Shown here piece after piece: positions 22,801-34,417 of a stretch of 64,000 bases of DNA; within the stretch, counting starts at the first letter, position 1, and each line of letters starts with the position of its first letter. Source of the DNA: Bifiguratus adelaidae. Lineage: Eukaryota; Mucoromycota; Endogonomycetes; Endogonales. Location of the stretch: assembly GCA_002261195.1 (NCBI GenBank), contig MVBO01000008.1, positions 224,530-288,529 on the forward strand, read 5' to 3'. The notes under the pieces are model-generated. The model saw nothing but the letters and a program-made list of their open reading frames with translations, was not told the DNA's origin and ran no database searches. The translations under genes and the position numbers were made by a program.

Positions 22801-25800
22801 GGCATCAACGATGGCTACGGTAGCCTCAGGCATGGCGAAGCCAAAAGCCCCAACGATAACGTTGTTGCGCTCCTGGACAAATTCATCCACTTCAGATCCG
22901 GCGGCCAAGACAACGATCCGATTTTGCTTGAGGGCCGATCTGTCCAACAAGCAGACCCAAGGATCCTTTGAAGATCCAGCCGCAGGACGCTTTCGATGTG
23001 AAGGGGATGCCTCGTCCTCGCGTAGAATGGCTTCATCATACAAGTCGCTTGTGAGCTCCTCAAGGTAGCCTGTACCGAGCAAATCCCGGAAAGACAGTAT
23101 CATGCCGCCATGTTCGGGGAGAGAACAGAGAGGTGTAAGGATGCCGTCTGGGTCACTGCATCCAAAGGGTCCAAGAAGTTCCTGAGCTATCCGCCTATCA
23201 AGCTTTGGATCAACTGTGCAAGTGTCCACAAAGAGATAACGAAGACTGGAAAAGTCCAACGTGGACTTTCTGTTGCTCAAAAGGTTGTTGGATTTGTAGA
23301 ATTGCAATGTCGTTTTAAGTGAATCATAGTCGGCTAGCACAATCGTCGCTAAGAATTCAAAATTTTAGACATGAAAGGTTGATCGAAATGTATTCTTACC
23401 TTTATAACGTGCAATTAGACCCATCCAAACGGCAGGCGATTCCACCACGTTGGTGCTGACACTGACGGTAAAGTTGCCGCAGAACACGCCAGCCAGTGCA
23501 CTTAGAATAAGCCCGAGTTGCTGACGTGGCTCCAATACCGTCAAGAGAGTATCCGAGCCATGATTTAGTTGCACATTGGTGAGTTGAGTGTCTTTCCCAC
23601 TCTCATCCACCAAGGTGTGGCTCGCTAATCCAGCTTGTACATTGTTGTCTGAACCAGATTTGGGGACCGAGGTAGTGACCGCAGCCTTGTATGCTATACA
23701 CTGGGATATAATGGTGCGGTGAGATATTGCTACACCCTTCAGTTCCCCGTTTGGACTTTTGGTGTACTCGATGTAGGCGAGATCAGTAACATTGATAGGT
23801 GGATATTCGGTCGAGCCTTTCTTGGGATACCAACTGCCGAATTCGTTTGTCTTCCACCACTCCACATTGGTGGGGAAATTTGGCGTCCGACTGGCAGCAT
23901 CTTTGTTAAGTGACTTGAGATTTTGGTCCGTTGTGAGTGCAAGCCAAGCGCTGGTGGAGTTGAGTATGAACGCAAGTTCCGACATCTCTTCCGCGGCATT
24001 GATGGGCACAGCCACAACACCGGCAAGAAAACAACCGAATAATGCGGGAATGAAATCCAGATATTCACTTTTGCGGTATAAGAGTGCAACGCGATCCCCA
24101 AAGTTTAATCCGGATTTGTCGCGAATAATCTGAGCAACTTTCTCGGCTCGTGCGTTCGCCTTCTCCCATGTTAATGAGGCGATTTCTTTTCCCTTGATAT
24201 CACAGAGCGCGAACGCTACCTGTCGAGGCGTGTTCATCGCACGATAGCGCATGACAGATGCAATGTCCTTGAAGTTCGTGAGGTCTGTATGACCGTTAGA
24301 GTCCAGGACATTGAATGGTATTTCCCTCGTTTCGAGTGGCAACATCTGTCGTCCAGAAAGATTGGTGAGCTCAGCAGTCGTAAAATTAGAGAAGGGGATG
24401 GACGGGATGAGACTGGGTTCCTGTACGGAATAGTCAGGCTGACTTGTTGCGGAGGATGAATGCCTTCGATGAGCGGTCACTGGATCACCGGCACGGGCAA
24501 AAGGTGCCGAGGAAGCAACGGAGGTGTTTCGGTTGTGGCTAGCCCAAGGTAAAGAAGACACCGAAGCGTTATCTAGAGTATGCTAAGCACATTGATTATT
24601 AATCAAAGCCAGGAATCTCACCCCAGTCCTTTCTTCCATTCGAACCATCTCCAGTAACACTTTGCGCGCGGCCGGGAATGACTCCACTAGATTCAGGCAT
24701 GAAACCTCCAACGGTTGATCCACCTTCCAAGCTGTTTCGACGCGAAGCCTGCACCGCGGTGGAGGCAGCAGAGGGTCTAGCCATGGTAGGATTTCTGTTA
24801 GCCATGTGCATCGGAATCGAGCCTCCACGTCCAGCGTTCGCCATAGCCGGCGGTGGCGGTCTTTGTCGCGCCGGCGGGGGTATTGGGCTTACGTAGGCAT
24901 TTCCAGCTATCGGTGGTCTTGGAGGCCGCTGTATTGGAGGCATATTTGGATTCGCGACAGGGCTCGAATAAGTTCGTGTTGATACAGAGGATACGGTGGA
25001 ATCGCCGGAAGACAGTCGGGAATGTCCCAGGACAGGCGGTGGAGGGCGCTGATACATAGGCGCATTGGGATATATTGGTCTAGCGGCTCCTGGCATTGGA
25101 GGCCGGGGACGACCTACGGCATGTCCCGGAGCTGGTCGACCGGGATACATTGCACCCGTGGGAGGCCTTGTAGGCGGATAACCATACCCATACGGTTGAT
25201 CGGAAGGATACCCAGTCGAATAAGTTTGTGTCGGCGGGGGCCGTGGTCTTCCAGAGACATACATGGGCCGATACGATTGGGTTGGTACGGGGCCATATGT
25301 ACCGTTTGCATAGCCGTCTTGCGTTCGTGTTGGCGGTACCGGTTCAAGGACCCTGGAGGCCGATGAGGGGGAAGAGACATATCCTGAGCCTTGTTCTTGC
25401 CGATTCAGTTGCGTCATGCTGTGTGATTTGGATAAGGATCGCTCAAAGGAAGCTCTTGCGTTGTCCGATTCGTTCTCTTGAGCGCCCAGGTTGCTGTTTC
25501 GATCGCTTTCATCTAACGATGACGCCCTCTTGAGGGTATCCACATAACGCTCCTTTGGCCTTTCCTTCTCGGCATCCTCCACCGTGCGATTCTCATAGGA
25601 AGGTCCAGACATGACAAAAAAGTCTTCATAGGCAAGCTTGGGAATAGACGGACTAGGAGGCGATTCACCCATAGGCTGCGTATCGTCTGGGCTTGTCGTC
25701 GTTGTTGTTATCGGTAGCGGCGCAGGCGTCTCCTCTGCCCAGGTACCACCGTTGTCCGTGAGTTCCTGCGAAGGCATACGTTCGCCTTCATAGGCGTCCT

Positions 25801-26047
25801 GCGCACTGGCTCTTCTTCCCGAGTATAGATATGGACTGGACGACCCAGGAGCATAGTCTGCATTCGGCGTTGTTGCGGCAGAAGCGTATGGACTATCCAT
25901 CATTGACGATCCTTGGGATGGCGATGCCTCGGCTTCTTCGAGTAACTGAGCCCTCCGCTTGTCATAGCCCTTCCTTGTGATCTCTCCTTCAGCATACTCT
26001 AACTCTAAGCGTTCCAACTGCGCTAGTAGTTCGGGCGGCAGAGACAT
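19838..26047 (-). CDS. DIP2-like protein: DMAP1-binding domain plus two acyl-AMP-ligase-like domains
   Basis: Six exons (24622-26047, 23400-24572, 22463-23348, 20417-22414, 20142-20360, 19838-20078) sum to 1980 codons. The N-terminus MSLPPELLAQLERLE plus EGEITRKGYDKRRAQL is the DMAP1-binding domain. A linker of about 380 residues rich in Pro, Tyr, Gly and Ser follows (PRPPMPGAARPIY), then two tandem AMP-binding (fatty acyl-AMP ligase-like) domains. Domain 1 keeps a form of the phosphate loop (EYTKSPNGELKGVAISHRT); in domain 2 that segment reads FNTDMRRQYVNISHAT, so ATP use there is doubtful. Yeast Cmr2/Dip2 adjusts diacylglycerol species at the ER. The 48 bp intron 22415-22462 removes an in-frame stop. 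Its ATG lies 40 bp from that of TIM9. Confidence 0.88.
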
Positions 26048-26087
26048 AAGCAAAAGGGTGCAATTTCTCTGCTTTTCAACCTTCAGC

Positions 26088-26545
26088 ATGGACTTTTCAC
26101 GCTTCAATCAAGCAGAGCAGACGCAAATCGCTGCCATGATTGAGCATAAGCAGGTAAGTGTATGGGTGGTGGAGAGTAGCGAGACTCGATGACTCAACGG
26201 TCGGACACGTAGATGAAGGATTTCCTTCGTCTTTATGCCAACTTGGTCGAACGCTGTTTCAACGATTGCGTCAATGACTTTACGTCCAAGACGGTATCTG
26301 GCAAGGAGGTGAGTGGTTGGAGTGTGAGCTATCGATGGCGATCTCACAGATTCGGTGATTCTATAGGAACAATGCGTCAATCGATGTGCCGACAAGTTTT
26401 TGAAGCATTCGGAGCGTGTAGGTGCTCGATTCGCCGAGCTCAGTCAGCAGGTAAGCCCTGATGCAAGATCTTTATACTCCTCTAGCCTTCGTCTAACATG
26501 TGTTATGCGCAGATGATGCCTGGCATGCAACAACCTCCTCAATAG
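26088..26545 (+). CDS. TIM9: Mitochondrial intermembrane-space chaperone Tim9
   Basis: Small Tim protein that with Tim10 escorts hydrophobic precursors to the TIM22 complex. Exons 26088-26153, 26213-26308, 26367-26450 and 26513-26545 give 92 residues. The twin CX3C motif is intact: CFNDC and CVNRC, with the family sequences [15 protein letters not shown] and [17 protein letters not shown]. It ends [10 protein letters not shown]. It is flanked very tightly: 40 bp to the divergent DIP2-like start and 35 bp to the TRF4 start downstream. Confidence 0.96.
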
Positions 26546-26580
26546 ACATTGTGTTCGTTGTAAATAAACTCTTGTTTTGC

Positions 26581-28403
26581 ATGGCCGAGGAGTTCATTGG
26601 GTTTGAAGTGTCTGACGATGAGCAGCGACTAGAGGTTGGAAAGCGGAAACGTCTCGAGTCTGAGGTAGCAGGTGGTGGTGACACTGCTGATTCACGTCAA
26701 CCTGTGAAAAGACAGAGGAGTGATTATGGACATCGGTCGGGAAACGATCAGAGGAGGCGGCAAGTGTTCACCTCAAAGTTGGTCTACAAGCGGCTACTAC
26801 GGGATGTACCGTGGTGCGCTGGACGCAACTATCGACAGTACGCAGCTTCGGAGAGGTGAGTACAAGTTGTCGGAAGGTTAAGGTTCGGCATGCTCATTTC
26901 CGGGTTGCAGTTTGACGGCCGAGATCCACGACTTCGTGCGCTACGTCGGACCTACAGAGGAGGAGCATGTCATGCGACAGCATGTTATACAGCGTATTGA
27001 AGGCGTAGTCAAGAGTATATGGCCAAACGCCGAGTTGTTCGTGTTCGGAAGTTATGACACAAAGTTGTATCTCCCCACAAGGTGAGCGTCTTGCGCTTCT
27101 GACATGCAAGACACGTATACTCATGGTCACTGGTAGTGATATCGACCTGGTGCTCATATGTACGGAGCTCATGACGGAACTGCCACGTCGAATTATCCCT
27201 CGACTTTCCAGCGCATTGTCAAAGGAAGGGATAGCGGAAGATGTCAAGGAGATCATCAATGCACGCGTTCCCATCTTGAAGTTTACGGAAAAGGTGACTA
27301 AATACAAGGTGGATGTGTCTTTTAACATGACATCCGGTCTGGACACAGCGCGCATCACACAACAGCTTTGCAACGGTTTACCTGGACTACGAGAGCTTGT
27401 CTTGGTCATCAAGTGGTTCCTCGCAGAAAGGGACATGAACGAAGTTTTCTCTGGCGGATTGGGCTCCTATGCGGTGCTTTTAATCGTGGCTTCCTTTTTA
27501 CAATTGCACCCCAGGATTCAAGAAGGCTCGATAGACCCTCGCCGAAACTTAGGCCCTTTGTTGGTGGAGTTCTTTGAACTTTATGGGACAGCCATGTCGT
27601 GGGAAGGGGTTGGCATACGCGTTGGAACTCTGGCGCATCCCCTGGATGCAGGCTACTATGACAAACGAGAAACAGGACGTTTGCAGCCCGGTCGAGCCAG
27701 CATTCCGAGTATTGAAGATCCCGGAGATGCAGACAATGACGTGTCAAGAGGTAGTTTTGCCATGCCCTTCATCAAAAAGGCCTTTTTCCAAGGTTTTGAA
27801 ATTCTACGTTCTGCCATCATTGGCCGATTCAGAGAGCAAACTCGAGGAAATATAGATGAAGACGACACTACGGCGATGCCGAAGCGATCTCATACCCGTT
27901 TCGATGGGGAGGGTGACAAGATCGAAAGCGACGATGACGATGATGACGATGACATTGCAGACACGATTCTGGGCCAAATCATCAGCATGCCTGTCAGCAT
28001 CCAGGAAGATCGGCATAATGTTCACGAAATTCATCAAGCCATGACATCCAAGGGTGTGAATCTACTGGCAACCATCCCGGCCGAAGAGCAAGCTCAAAAC
28101 AAATCCAACCACGAGCGAGCATTCAAAAGGCTTCAAAAGATTCAAGAAAAAGAAGCACGCATGTTCGAGCCTGGCAAGGCACGACGGCAAAAGCAGCTGA
28201 ATGGTGGACGTGACAGGAATTTCGACTACGACTTTCACGCACTTGAGGATGATGAAAATAGTGAGGTGGATGAAGATGACGGCGATTTGAACCTTGCCAA
28301 TGCTACAGGGATCACTGAACCCGACGCTAGCTCCGGGAGCGAAGCAGTCGGCAAGTCGAGCAAGAAGAAGAAAAAGAACAAAAGGAGCAAGAGCAAGACA
28401 TGA
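26581..28403 (+). CDS. TRF4: Non-canonical poly(A) polymerase Trf4/5 (TRAMP)
   Basis: Adds short poly(A) tails to aberrant nuclear RNAs for exosome decay. Exons 26581-26855, 26911-27081 and 27137-28403 sum to 570 codons. The nucleotidyltransferase motif is FVFGSYDTKLYLPTSDIDL: the GS and the two Asp of DID are intact. The third catalytic Asp sits in KYKVDVSFN. The PAP-associated domain follows (GGLGSYAVLLIVASFLQ, then LGPLLVEFFELYG). The C-terminal third is acidic, with an eight-Asp run, then a lysine-rich end (KKKKKNKRSKSK). The start follows the TIM9 stop by 35 bp; no tail-to-head fusion is possible because the TIM9 stop is clear. Confidence 0.93.
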
Positions 28404-28545
28404 GATACCCATTGTACAGATTGGCAACAGTGTATTGAGCACAATAGATTGTTTTATCTAATCAGAAGACAACGCAAAAGAGGAGACGACAATAGTTACA
28501 ACATAACAGCATTCATGCGTCACAGACGTCAATGATCCCAATGAT

Positions 28546-29250
28546 CTAACTGCGCTTAGCTTTGCCTTGTGGGGCGACATATGTGCGATAGGTCTCTGCA
28601 AGGGAGGTGTGAGCGATCAGTTTACCGAGAATACGCCAACGTACCTTTATAAAAGGCGTCAGCTTTGGCAATGTAGGGGTTCTTTTGGACTTGAGCATCC
28701 CATTGATCCTTTGCCACATTGGCAAAATACTTAATTTGGGGTTCAAGCTTGTTATAAGCTCCTTCAATCACTGGCCGAGCGTGTTGGTCATAGAGAGCAC
28801 CGGCCCGTTCCACATGAGGGGCGATGGCGTCATGTTCCAAGGCAGGGTCCAAGTACTTGGTCTTTAGACCTAACACAGTATTGCAAATGGCCGAGTCGGA
28901 GGACGAAGGGCAGACCCAGAGGACCAAGTAGGCAATGTAAGCTAGAAAACCTTGAATGGCGAAGGTAATCAGAGCGGCAGTGCTTGACTGTCACGTATGT
29001 GAGCATCTCGCGTTGACTTGAAAGTCATAATTTACCTTTGTCTGAGGGGCAGCTCGGGCCTGTGATCTCGGAACTAAAGCACGAGAAGTGTCAGCTACCA
29101 CGTTTAGCAGCCGTTGCAGACCAACTATGACTTACTGGAACCTTTCTTGGAGCTCATTTTAGAGGTGCGAGATTTAGCGGGAGAAGCAGGTGGAGTAGCG
29201 TTCGCTTGATTATCGCGGGATTGAATAGTTTGCCAATTATCAGATGGCAT
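28546..29250 (-). CDS. Single-pass membrane protein of unknown function
   Basis: Four exons (29136-29250, 29036-29073, 28645-28987, 28546-28595) sum to 181 codons. The N-terminus is polar and basic (ASPAKSRTSKMSSKKGS), followed by one hydrophobic helix (ALITFAIQGFLAYIAYLVLW) and a cytosol- or lumen-facing helical part with repeated aromatic-Pro-type units (GALYDQHARPVIEGAYNKL, IKYFANVAKDQW). I do not recognise the family. ATG 29250 is preferred because a TATA box lies 59 bp upstream of it; an internal ATG at 29157 would give 150 residues. Confidence 0.65.
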
Positions 29251-29610
29251 ACCTCGGCTCACGGGGTCGAGGAATAGAGTGCGCAGCAATAAGGAACAAG
29301 AGCAATCCTTTATAGGCTCGCCGCTTTGAATTTTCATGCGTGCGTGGTCGGCGTGTAAAAATTGCCTTTTTTGGTAATGAATTCATTGCGTCGGAGGCTG
29401 ACGTGTCAAGCTCTCTTTGGCTCGCCATTGTCTTTTAGGGTTCCATTGGTAAACCAGAATTGGGGAGATATGTTGCGTGGATCTTGTATCGAGTGCCGTT
29501 GCTGACCTAATCTAAAGTCTGTAAGCTCTACTTGTACATCGGACGCAGTTACTACGGGGTATGGCATGTTTACGATCTGTACTAGGTTTGTGTTGCTTGT
29601 ACCAGTTGTT
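29251..29610. other. Intergenic region between the membrane protein and b561 genes
   Basis: Holds TATAAA on the minus strand at 29309-29314, the likely TATA box of the membrane-protein gene. The rest is the presumed 3' UTR of the cytochrome b561 gene. A short minus-strand frame at 29406-29610 continues open past the b561 stop in another frame and resembles nothing known. Confidence 0.4.
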
Positions 29611-30483
29611 TCAGTGCGATTCTTCTTCTTTAGGACCGGTAGCATCAGGCATGCTCTGGAATCGAACTTTTTGGCGCGCGTTCCCGTATTTGATCTCGCA
29701 AATTGCAAACAGGATCAACCATAGCCCCACGATAACCGCGTAGATCACGTAGGGGCTGACATTTGGCGGGTGCAGGTACATTATACCAACGGGTATATTT
29801 GCGATAGCGAGAAGCGTAATGAGACGACCAAGCCAGTGATGGAAGCTGTGATACCATGGTGTTTTGGGCTTGAAGTTCTTACGGTTGTCGATATGATTCA
29901 AAGTACCTATCAATGCTGAAGACAGAATTAAGCATGCATGCGTTAAAAGTGAAAACGGTGTATTCCTTGCCTTGAACCCAAAAGCCGACAAAGACTGTGA
30001 GACCAATGATCTTTGATGCAGGGTTAACCATACATGCCATGTATCCTTTATCTAAACTTACATGATGCGGATCTGTGAACTCCGCATGTCCAACGAGCCT
30101 CACACCCAAAGCAAATGCAATGATCAGCGGAACCGCTGCAGCCACAATCATCCCTCCCATATGCTTTGGAAACCAGCCATGGTCCCAACGTGGTGAATAA
30201 CGTGCAATGATAACGCCAAAGGGCACGGCAAACAACCAGACAAAAGCCATCAGCGAGGCTGTAGCAAGGTCATGAGCTCCACAACATCAACTGAGATTAT
30301 CAAGCTTCTTTACCATGGGCAATAAGGACTCGCAAGTGATAGAGCTTTAGGTCCTCACCGCCATCAGCTTGCCCATGTACCACCTGAAGGAATGCAAGAA
30401 AAGCAATGACTGCTAAGCTCTCATTAAGTTTAACCTCCTCAGACGTTTTCAACCCAGAGCAAACTACCTTGTAGACGCCGCAT
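29611..30483 (-). CDS. Cytochrome b561-type membrane protein without DOMON domain
   Basis: Five exons (30468-30483, 30314-30412, 30062-30258, 29971-30010, 29611-29915) sum to 218 codons. A signal peptide (MRRLQAVIAFLAFLQVVHG) leads a short lumenal piece, then the b561 transmembrane core: LIAHASLMAFVWLFAVPFG, PKHMGGMIVAAAVPLI, FVGFWVQALIGTLNHI and FHHWLGRLITLLAIANIP. Conserved His residues suited to haem ligation sit in LIAH, PKH, NHI and FHH. It probably moves electrons across an internal or plasma membrane, as in ascorbate-reducible b561 or ferric reductase relatives. The usual N-terminal DOMON domain is absent. Intron 29916-29970 has GC-AG ends. A minus-strand TATAAA lies at 30549-30554. 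Confidence 0.85.
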
Positions 30484-30548
30484 GACAACAATTGAAAAGA
30501 ACGAGTGAGAAAGACGCTTTATGGTGTTCCTTATCTCTACATCTCTGC

Positions 30549-30554
30549 TTTATA
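30549..30554 (-). promoter_or_regulatory. TATA box of the cytochrome b561 gene
   Basis: TATAAA on the minus strand, 66 bp before ATG 30483. The rest of the 297 bp gap up to RNase H2C is AT-rich with no other feature recognised. Confidence 0.45.
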
Positions 30555-30780
30555 GTATTTCATCGTCATCGTGCACAGACTTGCCAAGGTTCCACTTAGC
30601 CTCCTTTAAGCACGGTGATCAAAATGAAACAATTGCATAGACCTGCATTGGACTCTGGGGATTTCGTCGATTTGGTTAATTAAGGGAATTTTGATCGTCT
30701 CTGTTGATGACATCCAATTGTTTGCATGCTAAAAGTGTTTTGAATGCCGTTATCGATAAACAAATAGAGTTAACAGCCCT

Positions 30781-31453
30781 CTATTGCGCCGGGACGGGGG
30801 CGTGGATCTGTGACATGTAAGCATCTACCTGAGACGGGCCCTGAACAACTTACCAAGGGTGCGAGCTGCAACCAGTGCAGAGACCGTACAACCGTATCAC
30901 TCTCGGTGCTCGGTACCCCGTCATCCAGCCAAATGTTAAATTTTGTGAACTGTGTGGTTGGTCGCCAGCGAACGACTTCAGCATGTGATGATTCCTCTCC
31001 TTCATCCTCGTCGACATAGGTATCTTGATGGTTTGGAAGGTCTTCGCTTCTGAATACATAGCCTATACGAAAACAAGCAATACAATCAGATTAGCACATA
31101 TCCAACGCCGCCAGCCAGAATGATCAGTGAATATCTCATCTTTGCACCCTACCTCGATGGCCCTCTGGAAGGTCAGCTTGTACACCCAGCAATCGATGAC
31201 CGCGAAAATGACTTATCAATGTGCCTTCTGCAGATCAAAACGCATTCAGTGAGAAGCTGAAAAGTACTAGAAAGACGCGCTTACCTGGAACGATCTCTTG
31301 AAAACCTGCTTCCTCATTCACTGGTACCGGATGAAAGTATGCATTGACATCTGCAGGCCCATCGTACTTTATCTCGCATGGCAACAAGTGCAGCGATCGG
31401 TTGTCTGCTGGGCATTTCACCGCCTCTGAACGCAACAAGGACACGGTGTGCAT
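30781..31453 (-). CDS. RNH203: Ribonuclease H2 subunit C
   Basis: Non-catalytic subunit of RNase H2, which removes ribonucleotides misinserted in DNA. Four exons (31285-31453, 31153-31227, 30854-31062, 30781-30807) give 159 residues. The family core is clear: SLHLLPCEIKYDGPADV, then ISHFRGHRLLGVQADLPEG, GYVF, and TKFNIWLDDGVPSTESD. The 27 bp last exon supplies IHAPVPAQ, which matches the usual ending of the family. The start 31453 is chosen over an ATG at 31507 because the latter would overlap the divergent Est1-like start at 31506. POL1 lies in the same window but is not linked to it. Confidence 0.9.
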
Positions 31454-31505
31454 AAGACGCGAATTGGCCCAAATTGGCTCGTTATTGGGCTCCCCACAGC
31501 AATGC

Positions 31506-34417
31506 ATGGTGCGGAACACTGGTGGACGTCGTCAAGCTCGTAAGCAGAGAGAAGCTTCTCACCATCAGGTAGCCTCGAGAAGAGTTGATGCTGGCGTGAG
31601 CGAGAAGGTCGTCTTTCAAGAGCTCTTCACCGAAGCTTCAGCATTACTGCATCAAGCCGAGCTTTTGCAAAGAGAGTATGATAGCGTAGTCGAAAAGCAG
31701 ACAGTAGGCAACGGGGGGGGATTAAAAGATGGCGTGGAGGATATTCGGCATGAATGCAGCTTGATTCGGCAAAGTGCAAAGGATATTTGTTTGGATTTGC
31801 TCGCCAATCACCTTGTCAGCGCTCTGGAAAAGAACATTCACCGCAGCCTATGGGAACAGGCCATTGTTGCACAGTTGACTGTCTATGGATCGGAATTTGA
31901 AGCTCTATGGAATCAGGCCCAAAAGGATGGCAGCGCCAAACGGAGGCATGCTGCATTTCAGGAACTGGAACAGGCATTCAATGTTGGAATTGCCGTATGC
32001 AATGAAATGATTCTTGATGGCATGGAACAAGCCGGGCAAGGCGACATTTTAGGTCTTAGGAAAGGTAAGGACAAGAAATTTCTGGCTTATTGACGCTTCA
32101 TCTCAATCTTTCGCTCTAGCCAAAGGCGACTCAAACAAGAGTTCCATCGAGGTTACACATTACATACAGCAATGTGTATTATGGTTGGGCTACATCTTTG
32201 ACCGAAAGCGAGAAGTGGCACGCAAATATTCTGTATGGTCAAGAAACGAAAAGCAGCAACTTATCTCGCCAGATCACCTGGAAGCGGTGGCCAAGCTGTC
32301 TGCGCTTGCTGCGGAAGACTGCTTTCGGTTAGCTAGCAAGATGCCTCTGTCGCCAGCCAAGGCCTACAACCAGTTGGCATGTCTTTCCGGCAAGTGTCAC
32401 GAATTTCTTGACTGTTGCTATTGGAGCAGTCTATGGTAAGCTGCGACATCAAGAAATAGCATCCAAACTAACGCCCTTTAGCATACTCACAGATGACAAT
32501 CAGAAAGGAGATGGATTGATTGGATCTAAATCGGTCAATATCGACCATATGCGGTTCTCGATTCGGATGTCTTCTGAACAGGCTGACTTTGGAGTGGAAT
32601 CACAGATGATGCGCTCATTCTGCTTGACCTTTTGCAAATGGTATCTTGAACTCATCAGGTATATGTGCGATGATGAAGAAACAACAAAGCCGTTTATTGG
32701 CACGATGAGTGACCCCGTCAACTCTATCTTATCCCTCACCCGCCAATGGCAGGACTTCATGACTGGTTCAACCGAGTGGAATGCAACATATGACGTAGTT
32801 TTGGAGAAGCTATTGATTGCAATGCTCGGTCTTCTTTGGTACATTGAACATCCAAAGAGTAAGTTGAGATCATCAAAGTTTCTGTACTAATATGAGCTTT
32901 TCAGACCCGGGAAAAGTAGAGCACAAGAGGACAGGTCCTTATATGCACATGATCACTGTGCTCTTTGAAAGCATTCTAGTGCGCAATTATTCTAACGCCA
33001 TTTATATGTCTATGGCGAGTTTAAGCGTCCTGGCGACTACATTATGGGTCAATCGTGATATGATTGCGCACAGCTGTCAGACAGAGCCCAAGCTCCCTTC
33101 GGTAAATATCTGTGCCTCGGCACATTCACCGCACTAAAGTTACGTTTGACAGACTCTTGCGAAACTGTTTAAACTTGCGCTGGCATCATTTGGTGACGGT
33201 TGGGCTATTGACCCATCAATTCCTCTGGAGAAGCAGCAACGGCTACAATGGGTCCAGCTACCCGAAGACGAAGAGTACAAAACCTTGGCCATGTGGAAGG
33301 GTTTAAGGCATCATCTGTCGGCTCATAAACTTGATGCACAGAATATCGAGTTAATCTGTGCGGAGCGCTTGAATAGATGGCGCGACGTCATCGTGGCTTT
33401 TGCATCGGATGAGGTACGTTATTTCCGCTCGAGTCTGAAATCACTCACCGTTGGCTTCAGAAATTCCAATGGATACATTATGAAAAGGCGACATTGAATG
33501 TTTCCGTAATAGATGTCGAAGAAGAAAAGGTTGGCAACCATAAAGCTCAACGTACTCACGGCTGATAAGACCTGCAGACGCAACGCACAGATCAATTCAT
33601 GCACGCCATGGCAAGAGAACGCTTGAAAGATCAAGTGTCTGTTCTGGAGCAACAAGTCGTCAGCCATCAGTCACCAAAAGGCAAACAGAGGCAGGCAGAT
33701 ACAGGTCAAGCAAACAAGTCGCTTGCGGCACCAAAGATCAGATGGAAGACAGCAATCGTGTCCGACGTGAACATACTCCTGGAACGGCTCGAAATGATCA
33801 AAAACTGGTGCGGCGGTAGAGATCAAGCGAGAGATCTTCAAGATGGCGAGCCAGTGCAATATGAAATTGTCATTCCACACGCTGGTATGTTTGTCTCTGT
33901 TACCTGCAATTCAACAGTCTTTGCCAACTCACATCGCATTGTAGTCATTCAAGATTTGGACCTTATTAAAAAACCCGGGCAGAACTCAGCTCGAGCTCGA
34001 GAAATCATTCGGTTTTTGGACGATTCGTTCGCCAAATACCGTCGGTGGAAACCAAGTCGTACCCGTAATGGTCAGGTGACATTTGTGCGTCCACAACTCC
34101 CGGACGAGAACATGACCTGGTCCGAAATTTGGCAAAACAGATCCGACTATTGGCAAGAGGATATATTAAAGAACCCCAAAATCGAATGGGAAGACGACGA
34201 GGAAGAGGAAAGGGAAGAGGACGAGAAGCTGTTGGATATTCTCTTTCCGGAATACTACGATGCCTACGCTGCTACTATCTCGGTAGCTCTTCGCAATCGA
34301 CGTCTCGGATTTCCCGGTGTGCAATATTGGACCATTGACGATAGCGACGAGTATATAGCTGGTGGCTTGCAACCTACACTTGCTGTCAAGCCCGTAGTCA
34401 TCGAAATGTTTTTCTAG
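31506..34417 (+). CDS. Est1/SMG-like TPR protein with C-terminal PIN domain
   Basis: Multi-exon gene. The N-terminal half has the Est1/SMG5-7 [13 protein letters not shown] pattern: [46 protein letters not shown] and the hallmark [17 protein letters not shown] followed by YWSSLCI. The C-terminus reads as a PIN nuclease fold: [37 protein letters not shown], then a terminal TIDDSDEYI. The layout equals yeast Esl1/Esl2 and animal SMG6, acting in mRNA decay or telomere biology. The first Asp is present; whether all PIN carboxylates are kept is unclear. The intron at 32436-32481 has a clear CTAAC branch site. Its start lies 52 bp from the divergent RNH203 start. Confidence 0.72.

Noticed and set aside
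24573-24621. Apparent stop after the proline-rich part, making a separate DMAP1-domain gene
   Set aside because: A 49 bp intron with a GTGAG donor and CTAG acceptor joins it in frame to the first ligase-like domain; DIP2 proteins have this order.
32387-32480. A possible GC-AG intron of 40 bp in the Est1-like gene
   Set aside because: A canonical 46 bp intron with a CTAAC branch site joins the frames and keeps the YNQLA...YWSSL pattern of the family.
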